Shown: piece after piece, positions 5,040 through 5,354 of the stretch
Numbering within the stretch: position 1 is the first letter of the stretch
How the letters are laid out: each line of letters opens with the position of its first letter
NCBI GenBank assembly: GCA_002725445.1
Contig: PBPD01000029.1
Span: forward strand, 1 to 5,354
DNA: 5,354 bases
Source: Rickettsiales bacterium
GTDB lineage: Bacteria > Pseudomonadota > Alphaproteobacteria > Rickettsiales > UBA3002
Reading direction: 5' to 3'
Position numbers and translations under genes: made by a program
The notes under the pieces: generated by a model
Database searches by the model: none
What the model saw: the letters and a program-made list of their open reading frames with translations, nothing else
Told to the model about the DNA's origin: nothing

Positions 5040-5353
5040 TAGGCGAGGTTGGTGTAGTCGTCGAGGCGGCTGAAGGTGGCGTTGGCGATGGTTTCATACA
5101 GCTCGTTGGCGCGTGCACCCATGTTGATGGCCATTTGCAGGCCGGCCTCGTTAAGGCTGCGCTCGGTTGCTTCGGCGGCGATGTCGGTGTCGGCCAGCTG
5201 GCCGCGTGCTGCATCCTGATTGGTGCGCGCAGTGTCCAGCCCGCTGGCAATCACATCGGTACGCGCACGCAGGCTGCCACCATAGGCACGGCGTTCGGCA
5301 ATGACTGATTGTGCTTGTTTCAGCAGTTCAAATGCCTCGGTGGCGTTTTCCTG
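5039..5353 (-). CDS. Flagellin-like protein, C-terminal part (cut by window edge)
   Basis: The frame is open from the window edge to TAG at 5041-5039, giving 104 C-terminal residues; the start lies outside. The pattern matches the C-terminal D0/D1 helices of flagellins: an Ala/Gln helix, RRAYGGSLRAR (21-31) in place of the usual 'RAxLGAxxNR', a second helix with DTARTNQDAARG, then ADTDIAAEA (54-62) corresponding to 'DADxAxEx', and a last helix LQMAINMGARANELYETI. Flagellin is the exported subunit of the flagellar filament and packs with its N-terminal helices in the core. A tail of about 17 residues (ANATFSRLDDYTNLA region) extends past the point where flagellins usually end, so a divergent flagellin or flagellin-like hook-associated protein is possible. 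It converges on the metal operon and is not functionally linked to it. Confidence 0.62.
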   Translation of the reverse strand, partial: QENATEAFELLKQAQSVIAERRAYGGSLRARTDVIASGLDTARTNQDAARGQLADTDIAAEATERSLNEAGLQMAINMGARANELYETIANATFSRLDDYTNLA

Positions 5354-5354
5354 C

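Noticed and set aside
5005..5250. Second minus-strand frame overlapping the flagellin-like gene
   Set aside because: It is a shifted frame of the flagellin-like gene, low in complexity (Pro/Ser/Thr) and without any motif.

Overview
The window looks like a piece of a Gram-negative, flagellated proteobacterial genome of moderate-to-high GC (mid-to-high 50s percent by eye). The evidence is a RecJ-type exonuclease, an MscS channel, exported proteins with Sec and lipoprotein signals, an outer-membrane-barrel-like protein and a flagellin-like C-terminus. An alphaproteobacterium is plausible but cannot be shown from this sequence.

Layout. Bases 1 to about 165 are much richer in GC (about 74%) and do not continue the gene to their right; a minus-strand reading frame there looks like the N-terminus of an unrelated protein. 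From about 166 the sequence becomes the C-terminal two thirds of recJ (to 1716), whose DHH phosphoesterase domain is missing, so a junction cuts this gene. Next, 43 bases later, comes an MscS-family mechanosensitive channel (1760-2752). A 47-codon lipoprotein gene (2817-2960) follows, its stop codon lying in a 12-bp tandem repeat, and then a strong hairpin terminator (3056-3091).

The second half is a compact four-gene unit (3175-5012) with its own promoter. In order it encodes a small exported Cys-rich protein, a 214-residue probable outer-membrane barrel, a periplasmic heavy-metal-associated (HMA) protein with a CxxC motif, and a four-segment membrane protein resembling MerT. Gaps are 51 and 40 bases, then a 14-base overlap. 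The four proteins together would span outer membrane, periplasm and inner membrane, which suggests a metal-trafficking pathway. The metal (mercury, copper or other) cannot be told from the sequence; no merA, merR, copA or efflux pump gene is visible here. The promoter places the start of transcription at or next to the ATG of the first gene, so that mRNA may be leaderless, and two short palindromes overlap the promoter.

The window ends with a convergent minus-strand gene, cut by the edge, that encodes a flagellin-like C-terminus.

The most interesting region is the four-gene metal-handling unit. The item most in need of caution is the left junction, which may be an assembly artefact.
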